Shown: positions 1 to 11,310, counted from the first letter of the stretch. The stretch: 23,642 nt of DNA from Apostichopus parvimensis (GCA_000934455.1 KN883056.1:44707-68348); one strand, 5' to 3'. Made by a program: numbers and translations. Notes: generated from the sequence alone by a model not told the origin.

Positions 1-312
1 TATAAATATGATTCTTTGCCTTCCACACTCAACACTTCGAAGGAAAATTAACGGAAATTGAAAAGTTCTATTCTATGACTTCATTGAAAACTTAGCGAAA
101 TATTTTTGCTGTTTAACATTGACCGACCTTAGACACGGGGTTATAGCGATATTACATGTTGTAAACGCTGAGCATGCGCGCGGGCCTTAACCTCTTGTAA
201 AATACCTATGATTGGCTATTTGTTTCTATGGAAGGAAAGCGACATTGTAGTCGAGTCAGCGGTCGTTATAACGTACTGCGTAAAAGTTGTTTAAGATCTG
301 AAATCTTCAAAA
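1..312 (+). other. 5' flank / 5' UTR of Ig receptor gene
   Basis: Non-coding sequence ahead of the receptor start codon. An upstream ATG at 228 (TCTATGG) opens a 74-codon frame that runs out of phase across the true start at 313. If transcription begins upstream of 228 it would act as an overlapping uORF. A TATAAATA lies at the very edge of the window (1-8). It is too far from the ATG and too short to call a promoter. The last 40 bp before the ATG recur, diverged, at the head of the relic units between 10.6 and 15.4 kb, so this leader was part of the amplified unit. Confidence 0.5.
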
Positions 313-1105
313 ATGGAGATTTTACATGTTTCTGTTGTATTCTTCGAAATATTCATGTTAACGTCATTTTCAGAGGGTACCGATTGCGATTTTTATTGTC
401 AAGATGGACCAGCTATCAGATCAACAGACTGCTATTCTGTTGTAGGATGTGACTTTGCCTTTCGAGATATTTCCTTTTCATATAAATATGATTTATATAT
501 GTATACACTTCGATTAAAGTTGAACGTCACTGAGATGTCCTACACCGGAAATATATCTGATGCTACATTTGTTCACAATGGGATGCTCAGATCGGATATG
601 AATTACATAGTTAATCGTTATTTCTTTCAAGTTAAATATTCACACGGAGATAATCCGTTGTATTTTTATGATTTTGGTTATACAATTCTAAACCTCCAAC
701 CAGAAGATGCTGGAACCTACCATATGTCATTGCTCCGTGACTACAATAACAGACTTCTCGTTCGACATACTTACCGTCTGTTCGTCATTTATCATCCTCC
801 TTCACCTCTCCTCTGTGAAAGGAAAAATCTTACTTTATTTCAGAATAATAACTATGACTTTGAACTGACATGTTCAATTCCAGACGCCTATCCCGTCATT
901 GATTTGAACATTAGAGACCCAAATGAGTGTAACTTTGAGAAACATTATTCCCGTAATGGTCAAGTTAAAATGTTGACTATATACATTACCTCATGCGGAG
1001 ACAATACAACGGTTGTATGTGTTGCTACTCGGGGACAGTTGGACTTCATGCCCATAACAAGTTACTATGATAGTTGTGCTTGGGAAGTTCCAAAGACATA
1101 TCCAG
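313..1105 (+). CDS. Exon 1 of Ig-like receptor: signal peptide, V-like Ig, second Ig-like domain
   Basis: Probable cell-surface or secreted recognition protein; ligand unknown. The start at 313 (AAAATGG) gives a hydrophobic signal peptide at residues 1-20. Residues about 25-155 form a V-like Ig fold whose F-strand motif is EDAGTYHM (131-138): D-x-G-x-Y is kept but the expected Cys is not. Instead, Cys 25, 29, 40 and 46 cluster near the N terminus. Residues about 160-260 form a second Ig-like domain with six Cys (168, 187, 206, 228, 236, 255). Its TCSIPDAYP and TVVCVAT motifs look like B and F strands. N-glycosylation sequons are at 71, 80, 172 and 231. The exon ends at TATCCAG|GTAAGA in phase 1. 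Reading through the donor adds GKT and a stop (1114-1116), which would give a secreted form. The family is unrecognised beyond the Ig superfamily. Confidence 0.85.
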
Positions 1106-4100
1106 GTAAGACATAATGTTATATGATATCTGCTACTGTTGTATAAGACAGGTGACCATCTAAAATAGAAAATACTCGCTGCAAAGTCAATAAATATATA
1201 TTTAAAGTTAATGTTCAGTATATTGGAGGATTGCTCGAGGTACTGTCATTGAGTTCAAAATTGCGTTTACTCCATTTTAAACCTTCATCGAGAGGATGTT
1301 TGTACTACTTTTTAAGAAAAAGTCGCCCGGGAAAGGACCTGGGCACCAAAACCAAACTACCAAACGACTGATCCGCTCTCAACCACAGTCCCCTTGCATC
1401 GGGAATGTGACTGTGTGATCATCGTCAGCTGGTATTAAAATATGAGCCTATGTAGAAGATATTCTTGAAAACTTTTAGAATACTGAAGCTTCATGGTAAT
1501 GCTCTGACCTGAAATGTAATGTGTGGTTGTGACCTAACACATAGTCCCACGTTCCTGTGAGGGGAGCGAAGACGTAATGCTCTCGTGGGGTTTGTTATGA
1601 GATGGACGAGCGAAGATGTGGGTAAGATTCACCACAGCTTTAAAGGGATCTACAACTCCCAAAGTATTTAAATTATAGGTAATGTAGCTGTCCATTATTG
1701 GCAGTGTATTTGCGTTAATGGATCGAAGGAATGTAACGTTATTTCCTAACATTGGGTAAATTTGGTGCTTTTGTCACAACTATTGACTAATGGTAGCTGT
1801 AAATTAAAACATTTTATTTAATGTCCGTGTTTGTGCAGGATGTTTATGATCCAAAATACTTGCAACCGAATCCATGGCACTGTCATCTCAAGCACTATCA
1901 CCGCAGCACATCTAACAGTTTCTTTAGAATGCATTGTTAGGGAAATACATCTCGGGTTACCTTCTCTATTATGTAAATATGCACCACGCTCTAATCTAGG
2001 CTGATACTTTCGTTTGCTAAGTAAACATCCTAAATCATTTTTAAATTTATAAGATCTAGCTAGAAAAGGATCGTCAGATAAAGAAGAGAGGTTTAATTAA
2101 TGTAATGTCCCAAAACGACATAATAATCGTGTATTTAATTTAGTAATCAAGCGTAGCTTACACACATTAATTTTATTCATCCTAACAAGGCATGTAATGT
2201 TTAAATTATTTATCCATGTTCTCAAACAGAAATAACCTCCTTTAGTTTAATTTTGCTTCAGACGAGAATCACCGCTATCTATATACTAGTTTTGGCCAGT
2301 TTCAAAATATTCAATACATCAGTAAAACGCTAGTTGACAAGAGCAAAAGGATATTTTATAACGCTCTTTTCCCTATATGTTTGTTGAGTAGAAATCATTT
2401 GACAAGATTGTTTACCTATCAAATACCGAAAACATGTTAACGAATGTTTGCTAACTCCCATCTAACTTATGAAAGCTACCTTATTCGAATGAGAATTTTA
2501 TCTCATTTGTTACTCGAACACACTTATTTCTGATGATATACAAACCTTTTATATGCTGACTACAACAATGTATACATCTGTAAAATGTGTCACTGGTTCA
2601 AGTACAATATAGATAATTAAACAACGGACACGTTAACCCTCAAATAAACGATTAAAATATATCTGTATTGCTATATAGATTGCTATCAACACAAAACAAG
2701 GAGAGAACTACTCAGCACGCTACGATTAGAACAGAGTCCGAGGAATCATGTCTTCGAAGTAATAGTTCGAGACAAAATGTTTATCAATAATCAATATCTT
2801 CTGAAAAGAATGAAACATATCCGTTTGCCAATATATTCGAAACATTTCCGTTTAAAGACGCGTAAATTAAATCATTGCATATGAGAATTATCAAACGAGT
2901 ACGCATGCGTGAATAAATTATAAATCAGACAAAGGGTTCGCATATTTTACTGCTGTAACATCATTAGTGTAATATTAATTAACAAATATCTGACACTATA
3001 GCTCTTGTATACATGTGTAGTTTTGTAGTCTCTTTACTTTATTTTGTTTATACTAATTGCTGACACGTGTTAAGCAATGTACAACTTTGACAGAAACAAA
3101 ACAATTAGGCAAGTCATATCATATTAAGGAAAGACATGTTGTTCGTCAAATTTTCGTTAAAGTAAAATACAATTATTAGTAGGCATTTTTTTTCTAATAA
3201 CAAGTGTATGGTGTCACGTAAGTAGGTTAAATGCTCAAACGATCACTAAATATAATCATCACATTCATATTTTTTTAGTGGCCCTATAAATTCAAGCAAA
3301 ATCTAAAGAAGGCTTTCAAACTGTAGTTTGGCGATAGACGGATTGATTTGTAAGCATCTATACAATTCACTAAAAGGTTACAAGAATCTTTTTAAATATC
3401 ATTCGTGAGAAAATGTAATTCGCACATCTTGAAACTTATTATGTTTTCAATTGTGAAAGTTAAACCCGGAAGTCATTTCACTTCTGTGTTTTCTACATAC
3501 AAAATATCAAGTTGAATCACCCAAAGTTGTTTTGATTCGTGTATGAAATCACTTCATTGATTGATTGTTGAATCCTACAAGGTCAAGCATTGTCCAAGAA
3601 CAAAACAAAGCACACTATGATGTTATACTTTTATTAATCAGATAATGATTTTACAACTGTTAATGATAACCATAGATTTATTCTTTGTAGGGATTCTTTT
3701 CAACACATTCCAGCCAGCAAAACAACATTCAAAAGTAGGTGTTTTACGTAACAAGATAAGCCCAGAAATGAAAGATGTTGTATTCATGTGAAAACAAAAC
3801 CTATTTATGTAAAGACCGCTTCTTAAGTTGGAGTACGAGCTCATGGGATTTCAAACAGTCGTTGTTTACTTTGTAGCTGTGTTTTTATTAGTTAATAACG
3901 GTATGGTAAAGGATCCAAAAGTTTCTGAGGTGGAATGAATGTTATTCGGGGTCACCCGACGTAAACATGTTAATGTGCTCTCTTCATTAGCGTAATAGTC
4001 AGTAATAAAATAGGGAGTTGGAGGGTCCGTGCGCATACTCCTAAGATTTGAGATTTATGCCTCTTCTAGAGAAATTTATTTTACATGGATAGAGGTCTAC

Positions 4101-4426
4101 AGTGGCGCAACACAAGCGTGCTGCATATATCTTTAAGCCCTCATGAACTCCCCAATTGGCCGACCGGTCAGTTCACCCTTGCTGATAGTACATCACCTAC
4201 ATGAGCTAGGGTTTTCAGAAAAGAGGGTAAGAGAGACGACAAGAAAAACCATCTAAAGATCTGAAATGACACGTCAAAGCTTGTGTAGCATGTCCGTTAC
4301 TCCAATAAACGACATTACAAAACATTTACGACTTACGAACTATCATAGTTATTAACGTTCAAACTCTCGATTTTCCGTGCATCTTAAAATTCAATCATTT
4401 TTATTTCATTTTCTTCCTTTCAACAG
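1106..4426 (+). other. Intron 1 of Ig receptor (phase 1)
   Basis: 3.3-kb intron from GTAAGA (1106) to a polypyrimidine tract and TTTCAACAG (4426). It contains no convincing gene: the open frames near 1534-1752 and 3638-3844 (minus) have no recognisable domain. The part from about 2890 to 3930 is colinear with a diverged copy at 16430-17290, so the intron belongs to a duplicated block. The segment 1318-1400 (GTCGCCCGGGAAAGGACCTG and following) is more GC-rich than its surroundings. It may be an unidentified repeat fragment. Confidence 0.7.
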
Positions 4427-5173
4427 ACATCGTCGGTTGTAGCTTTCATTGCATTTATGGACCAGATATAACTAAGTCAACATATTGTTATGTTGTTGCA
4501 GGATGTGACTTTTCCTTTCCTGATGTCCCCATCTATGGAAATTACAACAGTTCCCTCAATCTCAGCATGACCTATAGCGATGATACTAGGAGCGATTCAT
4601 CTTCTCGAGGGATCTATAAATACAATGGAAAATTCTGGTATCGGGACAGTCACACGGTGGATCGTTATAATTTTGAAGTCATACGAAAACATTTTCAAGA
4701 AGACAAAACTCCCGATGATAAATTAGGAAAGGTTGCTGCTGGTCTTTTGTTTACCATCGAAGACCTGAGAGCAGGGGATGCTGGCTCATATCATGTGACT
4801 TTGATTGAAGAAACCACTGAAGACGCCCTTGTGCAATACAACTACCGTCTGTCTACTATTTACAAACCCTCCACACCTCTCCTCTGTGAAATGCAAGACT
4901 TATCTTCAGACTCCAGTATTAACACTTTTTCCATTATTTGCACAGTCTCAGATGCTTACCCTTCAGTGGTTTTAGATATGATAGAACCGAAGGGCTGCTC
5001 GTACTACAAATCTTATTCACGGACTGACGATATCAAGAAGCTTACAGTTTATATTTCTACATGTGACGAGAATTCTACTGTTGGCTGCACTGCGACTCAA
5101 GGGGAGTTAGATTTCATGTCTACGCTACCATATTCAAACAGTTGTTCCTTTGATATTCCGAAAGATGATCCCG
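4427..5173 (+). CDS. Exon 2 of Ig receptor: second V-like plus Ig-like cassette
   Basis: Diverged duplicate of the exon 1 cassette, without a signal peptide. The acceptor TTTCAACAG|AC and the donor CCCG|GTAAGTC are both phase 1, so the exon is symmetric. It joins exon 1 in frame (G plus AC gives Asp) just before IVGCSFHC. The same layout follows: four clustered Cys (C-x3-C-x11-C-x5-C, against C-x3-C-x10-C-x5-C in exon 1), then the GCDFSFPD motif. Next is a V-like F strand GDAGSYHV, again without Cys. The second domain keeps all six Cys of exon 1 (LLCEM, IICTVSDAYP, KGCSY, STCDE, VGCTAT, NSCSF). Sequons NSS, NLS and NST are present. Calling the start at the internal ATG 4567 would cut off the Cys cluster. 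Read-through of the donor gives a short tail and a stop at 5209-5211. Confidence 0.83.
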
Positions 5174-5542
5174 GTAAGTCAAAGGATGCCATATCTCGTC
5201 CCCAAGACTGATAGAATAAAATATGCATTTGATACATCCTTAACCGTTGATATATTATCAATATATTTTAGCGTTTCTTCATGTATCGTTTTGCTATTAT
5301 TGATACTTAAGTGATGAAACAGAGCCATTGGGATATAACGGTAGTGTTGTGTTCTGGGCAAAGAAATGGATTTCTAATCAACTATCACATTAATTGGATT
5401 ATTTCATTTTACCGCTTGAATCATTCGTGAATAGTTCTTCTATTGTAATATACTTACCTTTGCATGTTTTTTTTTTGCATGAACGCTCATAATTATGTCA
5501 TATTCCATAAGTTTATTCAGATTAATAAGTTGCTATTTATAA

Positions 5543-5590
5543 ATCAATAAAATCAATCAACCAACTAACCAATCAACCAACCAAACAAGT
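5543..5590. repeat. Degenerate AATCAACC-type simple repeat
   Basis: About 48 bp of AATCAAYCAACC-like repeats, visible as a run of CAACC/AATC words. It is typical microsatellite debris within an intron. Confidence 0.7.
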
Positions 5591-5826
5591 AGTTAATCCA
5601 ATGAAACATTATTTTACGCCATGCATACCATGAGTTCAATACATGAGCGGTTACTTCGAACACGTTCAACATTTAAGCTGTTGAATTTATTCGAATTGTT
5701 CAACACAGTTCATACACATTGTTCATACACTGTATGTAAAAATGTTCCAATTACCAATTAATAGAGACGGATTGTACTATTTACGAGTTGACACATGTGA
5801 TGTATCAGTATGCACAAGTGACAGGG

Positions 5827-6080
5827 TGTGCTTTTTACGTGACCCGCCCTGCGGGTTCCAAAACGTCACGGCCAAACGGCACTACCCAACCATCCCATTC
5901 TGACAAACGAAACTCAAGTCAAGCAAGCCAAAAGAGTAAATACGCCCACCGACCTGCAGAGTGACAGGGTGTAATTGGAAACGATTTAGCCCTTTTGCGC
6001 ATTAAACATTGCCCCCCCCCCCCCATTCGCACACACATAAACCATCCCAAACCCCCACACCAAACTACACGAACGGCTCT
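5827..6080 (-). mobile_element. Inverted LINE 3'-region fragment
   Basis: The first 29 bp (5827-5855, TGTGCTTTTTACGTGACCCG and on) match the reverse complement of 7649-7677 with one mismatch. Looser similarity to the reverse complement of about 7500-7650 continues inward (CAAACGGCACT, CAAGCA.GCCAAAA, ACGCCCACCGACC, and C/A-rich blocks). It is therefore the 3' untranslated end of the same LINE family as the element at 6229-7677, in opposite orientation. The two 3' ends point outward. A poly-C run (6012-6025) interrupts it. Two independent insertions or a rearrangement could explain the layout. Confidence 0.65.
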
Positions 6081-6228
6081 AGAAAGTTGGATCACTTTTC
6101 ACTGCTGCGAGAATCAGCTCCCACGGATCGACCCTCTCACGGAGCACTATTTTGCATCGGTCCTGCCAAACATGTTTCTTAATTGTAAACGATACAAATA
6201 ATAGAATACAAAAAACACCTACAAGACA

Positions 6229-7677
6229 ATGTCCCTCTATGGGCTTATGAGTGGGGTGCTCGACCACGAGGGCCGATTGGTTTGCATTCTTTTCAAGTAT
6301 CCACAGGGTAAAATCTGCCTTTGTAATGTGTATGCTCCCAGTCGGTCTTCTGCTAGACGAGATTTTTTTGACACGTTGCCTTCCTTTGTTCCTGGTAGTG
6401 CACCATGTGTCATGGTCGGAGATTTAAACTGTGTCCCAGAACTGGTTCGGCTACGATGCACCTTTAAATGACACCTGGAACGAGAGGGATGATGTACTTG
6501 AGAGCAGGCTTGGAACCTTTGGCACCCATCTTGTGGTACTCGGGCGCCGTGTATCCAATCCCCCGTTTTGTCCTGGTGTAACTGGAGAGGGTGATGCTTT
6601 CATATATTTGGTCGGGTGGTACAGAGCTTGTCAATAGGGTGGTAATGTACCAAAATCTCGAGAATGGAGTGTTGGGGTCATTCATCTGCAAAGTAACTTG
6701 ACTTTTTTGTTGTTAACCAATTGTTTGTAGCTGTAACAGACGCAGGGTTGCCTTGTTCATGTTTTATACGGTTTGGGGGCGGCTTGCACTTGCGTCGATG
6801 GGCACCGGGCCTGATAAGTAACATAGCACCGCATAATAGTAGCAGAGTGGTGACTGTCATGTGTTCCACTCTTAAGGTGTTTCCGCCTGTTGACGTGTCA
6901 CGACCGGCCCTCGTTCTCAGTTCCTTACGGAATAGGTCCTTTAAAGCAATAATTGTACAGGGTCGTCATTCTACCGAGGTACGGTGCTCGGTGCATTCAA
7001 GGCTGAATAGCTGCAGGCTATGCGATCTTGCCTGGAGAATTGCACACGGTGCCTTGGTGACCAATTTGAAAAGATATCATTGGCGTTTGGGTGATGGGCT
7101 GTGCCCGAGGACTGGATTTGACAGCCTATAGAGTACTGCGCATAAGCAAAGGGCATTGTTCCTTCATGTTACGGTTGTGGGAATGGTTTCAGCACTTGAC
7201 CGACCATGTAACGGGAGACCGTTCATGGTCGGTAGGACGTGGGTTTTGTATTGTTTGGGGTAGACCGTCCAGTTTGTTCTGTTGGTATTTTGTGCCGTAT
7301 TAATTGTATCTCCGTTACATATTTGGAGGAATAGGTGTGATGTAGTGTTTAGGGCAAGAGTTTTCCCTTAACAGGCAGTCCTGGAGGCGGTCCGCGTGTG
7401 ACATTCGCCTGCAGGTTGAAGGTGATTTTCGCCGTTTATCTGGGGATGCCCTCTACGGGCGCTGGTGTGCTGGGGAGAGGAGTTTTGTTTCGTTGCGGGC
7501 TGGTCGTCCGTTTGTGGCATTTTGAATATTCAGGTGGGGGTGGTGGGGTTGTTTGTCTCCGTCGGTCGGTGGGCGTTGTGTTTTTTTTTTTTGGCCTGCT
7601 TGATTTTGGTTTCTGAGAGGGGTCGGTTTAATCAGTGCCGTTTGGGTTCCCGCGGGGCGGGTCACGTAAAAAGCACA
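6229..7677 (+). mobile_element. Decayed non-LTR retrotransposon (L1/Tx1-like), internally deleted
   Basis: Plus-strand remnant of a LINE ORF2. Around 6229-6450 the frame reads as an APE-type endonuclease (ICLCNVYAPSRSSARRDFF and VMVGDLNCVPE). A frameshift near 6440 is followed by GYDAPLNDTW. The reverse transcriptase is missing. From about 6780 the C-terminal region appears (SLRNRSFKAII, DLAWRIAHGALVTN, LGDGLCPR). A frameshift near 7130 leads to GHCSFMLRLWEWFQHLTDHV. The last coding stretch reads LQVEGDFRRLSGDALYGRWC and ends at TGA 7523-7525. The 3' untranslated part ends in GGGTCACGTAAAAAGCACA. The clade is inferred from the EN plus C-terminal signature only. It is non-functional, with several frameshifts and no RT domain. 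Confidence 0.8.
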
Positions 7678-9442
7678 ATCTCCTGCCTCACCTCCAGTAC
7701 AACATAAATGAGGGTAACCAATATAGAGCGCTTTATATATACATAGCCTTAAGCCCTTCGTACCATTCGACGCTCTTACCACGCACCGCGTCGCTACTGA
7801 AAGCAAGACGTACGTTTTGCGGGTCTGGAGGGCCTGCAGCGCATCAACGGCTCTAGGAACCGGAACTCATTTAGTCTTTAACAAAGAGGTACAAAACTGG
7901 TGTGACACTCTGCATACCGGCAAAAATCATCCTAACAAGAGGGCCATCACTTCTCGAAGCATTGATGCCGGGTGTGACAAGGACACAAAGAAGGGAAATA
8001 AAATAAACTAACCAAAAAGAAGTTTATATAAATATTAACAGTAACTAGAACCACGTAACGTAATGCAACAATGTTAAACACAGCAAAGCTCAAACCTACC
8101 AAAACTGTATTTCAGTGAAAAGCGAGACGAAAACACGTCCGCAATCCACGAAAACCAAATAATGTTAAACATACAGCTACGTATGGCATTGCAGCTAGGC
8201 TGCCTAAGTAACGTCCAGGAGATATGAATCAAACATTGCCGAATTCTGCGCCTTAACTAACTGCTGCCGTTATATACCAAATCTGTTGGAACAGCAGGTC
8301 ACTTTAAGTGTCTTGCAGTGACATTTTTTATATAGGAACTACTGTTTAACACCATATCAAAAGCATTCATTCGTTAAACTCGCCGTACGGTCGTGTGTTA
8401 TAATGCCAGCCTACGTGCGATTAAATGTACGTTCGTAGGTTGTGTATTGTAATGCAGTACACAGTATTTCCACAACAAAGTACCGTCGCCCTGGTGAATT
8501 TCCACAGAATATTGCTTTCTAGTTTACAAGAGATGATAGATTACTTTAACAATTCTACAACAATTCTAACACATATTAAAGTATTTCAGTGCTCATTTAA
8601 ACAACCACAAAACGAAATACTATGAACTTGGTCACATGATCTTTGTTGCATACCAATTAGCTATACGATGACTATCTGTTACCTGGTTTTCGTAGCAAAA
8701 CCGTTTGCGTTTGACCGCTTGTAAGTAAAACAACAACATAACATTCGTGGGTTTGAGAATATTCTCCATTGAAAATTTATTTTATACTTTTTAGTTTTCA
8801 AACCCTCAGTCCGATCAGAAAAACTTTGTGAAAGTTTATGTATTTACCGTTGCTGGATAGGTAGCTATTTCAGTTAACAGAAATTGGACACCCGAAGTAA
8901 AGCAATCGCTATAATAATCGTTATAATAGCTGGTGTTGGGGTGGGGGATACCACAGAGTAACAGGTGATGTGAGGTTCACCACTTGTTATATGTGGCTGT
9001 GTGTGGGAGCGGAGTAAAGTTTTTTAAGAAGCGTCGGGGGTTTTATCTCAACGGATTATGTAAGTTACAATGCATGAATTGTTCATATTACGTTGTCGTC
9101 GTCCATGATGGAGCATTTTTACCTGGAGAAATGTGATTTATAAAAAGGATACCCCTATCATTATCAATATCACCATGTGAGCCCTTCCCAAGTAAATAGG
9201 TCAGCGGAGTGTATACACAATTTAAGTTAATTGGATGATACATATATACTAACTGCAAAAAGAGGACAAAAACAGTTTGACGAAACCTTGAATTCATGTT
9301 GTATTGAGAGCTTAGCAAAACTTCCCAATGTATCACATTTTAGTTGAAATCACAAGTACATGCACCTATGTGAATGTAATCGAATAACTTAGTTTGGTTG
9401 TTGGTATTTACATATTTGTACATCTTACTGTCATCTCTACAG

Positions 9443-9527
9443 ACACGAACAACGTAATTAAGTTGGTGATGATCATAATTACTGTAGTGCTCGTCCTGTC
9501 TGTGATAATCATCGTATTTGTCTACAG
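9443..9527 (+). CDS. Transmembrane exon of the Ig receptor
   Basis: Short exon between TCATCTCTACAG|AC and TCTACAG|GTAAGC. It enters in phase 1, matching the donors of exons 1 and 2, and leaves in phase 2. The in-frame product begins DTNNVIK, continues with a hydrophobic helix of about 21 residues (LVMIIITVVLVLSV and on, to VFVY) and ends at Arg. A short polar linker, one helix and a basic stop-transfer residue are what the receptor needs after its Ig cassettes, giving a type I membrane protein. If the donor is not used, the next codon is TAA, leaving almost no cytoplasmic tail. Tail exons were not found downstream. Assignment to this gene rests on phase, strand and content, so another gene cannot be fully excluded. 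Confidence 0.68.
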
Positions 9528-10224
9528 GTAAGCAAAGTAATACGTTATACATCGACAGAATATAGTTCAACTTAAACTACCACCTATTGTCAATCATAAT
9601 ATTTAAAATAGGAATACAAGGTTGATTTCCAGAATAATTATGAAAATTATAAAGACAGATAGGTAGTTACGAAATGAGTAACAACAAAACAAATCCCATG
9701 TTAACTTAGACCCTTTTGCGGAGGAAGAAAGTAGCGTAATTTCCCATAAACTATTTATATAACAACATGCTTCGACCACTTCCTAATTTGATTAAATTTC
9801 GCTAAATATAACTTTTTGGGATGATTGGTCATCAACTATACTTCGTCACATTTATATTTTAGATGTCGTATAAATATAATGCGATAAAAAAGATATCCGT
9901 GGTAAAAGCAGCTGTTTGAGTTAAATTTTATTAACTCATTAATTAACTCAACGATGACATTAAATATGGTTGATTCTCTTGTGTTAGTACACTTTTGAAG
10001 TTGTTCCAATGTTGTGCAGCTACTTCACCCAAAATGTGTAACGTATGTATCCAATACCTTGCTTAAATTATCGAAATTTGTCTTGTTCTTCGGCAAACCG
10101 TTACCCCATTTGGATGAGGTTGGGGGGGGGGGATTCGTTAGATTACCCATGGCTCGTTTTAATCCCAAACTTCCAACTGGAGTGCAAAATTTCAGCGTCA
10201 TTTTCCGTGAATAATGATTGAAAC
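9528..10224. other. Non-coding spacer after the transmembrane exon
   Basis: No gene seen. A G-run (about 10121-10131) and a small open frame (10014-10214) with no recognisable domain are present. The array of Ig relics begins at its right edge. Confidence 0.5.
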
Positions 10225-10600
10225 TTTCTATTGCGTGGCTTGGTCTCTTTGTTTATTTCATTTTCGTATCAATATTATATTATATATATATAATATTTAG
10301 GTTGAACATCCGATACATCACATATCAGAAACACATCTGTGTGTTCTTTGTCTACAATGGGATGTTCTTTTCGATATAGATCGTAGATTCAAGCTAGTTA
10401 TTCCAAGTAGATACTCACACGGAGATTATCAATCGAACATTTGCAATCCTACAATGCGATGATGTTTGATGCGATTTGGAGAGGAGATTATCTGCCATAC
10501 TTTTCATGATTTTGTTTTTAGTCCTAAACCTGCAACTAGAAAAACGGGACAACGTAATTAATTCTCTCTTATTTTGGCACCACTTCAATAGGTAGTCAGC
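10225..10600 (+). pseudogene. V-domain relic unit 1
   Basis: Lacks the signal peptide part. It starts at TTTCTATTGCGTGGCTTGG, a variant shared only with unit 5. It then shows GTTGAACATC, TTCCAAGTAGATACTCACAC (about 10407-10426) and TTTTTAGTCCTAAACC. A unique insertion of about 60 bp lies before the last motif, and an AT palindrome (10271-10300) sits near the front. It is disrupted by stops and indels. Confidence 0.7.
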
Positions 10601-11015
10601 GATTGAATGATTTCTTTCAATTTGGAGATTTTACCTTTTTCTGTAGGGTCTTCTTCATATTAATGATCCTGCTAGCCAAATTTTCAGCATACTGATTTGA
10701 CTTTTTGTCACTATAAGTTTAACTGAAAATAAACTATATGTTTGTTTGGCTGAAGATGTCACTCCGCCTTTCCAAATATTTCATTTTCATTTAAATATTA
10801 TATAGTACTTAGGTTAGTGTTCAAATTCATGGAGATGACTCACACCGGATACAAATCTGACCGAAATGTTGCGTACAATCGGTTGTTTTTTCGGACATGT
10901 ATCTTAGATGCAAAGGTTATAAACTCAGGGAAGAATACTCACTCAATGCTCACGTTTTTGTGTTTATTTTCAAACCTACACCTGACACAATGTGAGAACA
11001 AAATGCAGTTAGAGA
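10600..11015 (+). pseudogene. V-domain relic unit 2 (with LINE sliver)
   Basis: The signal peptide part begins TTTGGAGATTTTACC (10621) and continues to CCTGCTAGCCAAATTTTCAG. A sliver of about 80 bp (10690-10768) matches the edge of the LINE fragment in unit 6. The V part resumes at TTTCATTTAAATATTATATA and runs through CACACCGGATACAAATCTG to CAAACCTACACCTGACAC. No open reading frame spans it. Confidence 0.7.
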
Positions 11016-11089
11016 TTTTTCAAAATATATATATTTTGTTTCTCTCTGTTTATTGTTTGTAATGATTCTTGGTAACAAAAATGTCCAAA

Positions 11090-11310
11090 TGCACTGATCG
11101 TATTTTTTCAATGTCATGGATATATGACTTTATAGATATGTATTTAACATATTAATATTATGTAGTACTTATATTTGAGACACCATATACATATCTGTCC
11201 GTACTTCTAATGGGTGCTCTTTCTGATCTAGATCATGATTCAATAGTTACTTATTCCAAGTAGATACACGAACAGGAACAGGCTTTCAACTCACAGCCTA
11301 AATGTGATTT
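11090..11310 (+). pseudogene. V-domain relic unit 3
   Basis: No signal peptide part remains. It shows ATATTATGTAGTACTTATAT, CATATCTGTCCGTACTTCTA and TTATTCCAAGTAGATACACG. It is truncated at the E-F strand end. Confidence 0.65.

Larger units (their letters stand above)
5174..9442 (+). other. Intron 2 of Ig receptor, holding LINE debris
   Basis: Inferred 4.3-kb intron from GTAAGTC (5174) to TCATCTCTACAG (9442). It holds a short CAAC-type simple repeat, an inverted LINE 3' fragment, and a decayed plus-strand LINE. From 7678 to 9442 I see no gene. The small open frames there (7817-8011, 8425-8625, 9088-9336) have no recognisable domains. Further alternative exons of the receptor could exist here, but none with a clear Ig signature is visible. 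Confidence 0.5.

Noticed and set aside
1-8. TATAAATA as a promoter
   Set aside because: At the window edge, 305 bp before the ATG, in AT-rich sequence; the same word recurs at 481 inside the coding exon.
3638-3844. 68-codon minus-strand open frame in intron 1
   Set aside because: No domain; the diverged copy of the surrounding region elsewhere in the window does not keep a matching frame.
4567-4569. ATG 4567 as a gene start
   Set aside because: The open frame extends upstream to a good acceptor at 4426 and includes the conserved Cys cluster, so this is an internal Met of exon 2.
7453-7806. 117-codon minus-strand open frame
   Set aside because: Antisense to the LINE C terminus and 3' untranslated region; low-complexity translation, no domain.
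9340-9570. 76-codon minus-strand open frame
   Set aside because: It is antisense to the transmembrane exon, which has proper splice sites and phase and a clear hydrophobic helix; the minus frame has no domain.
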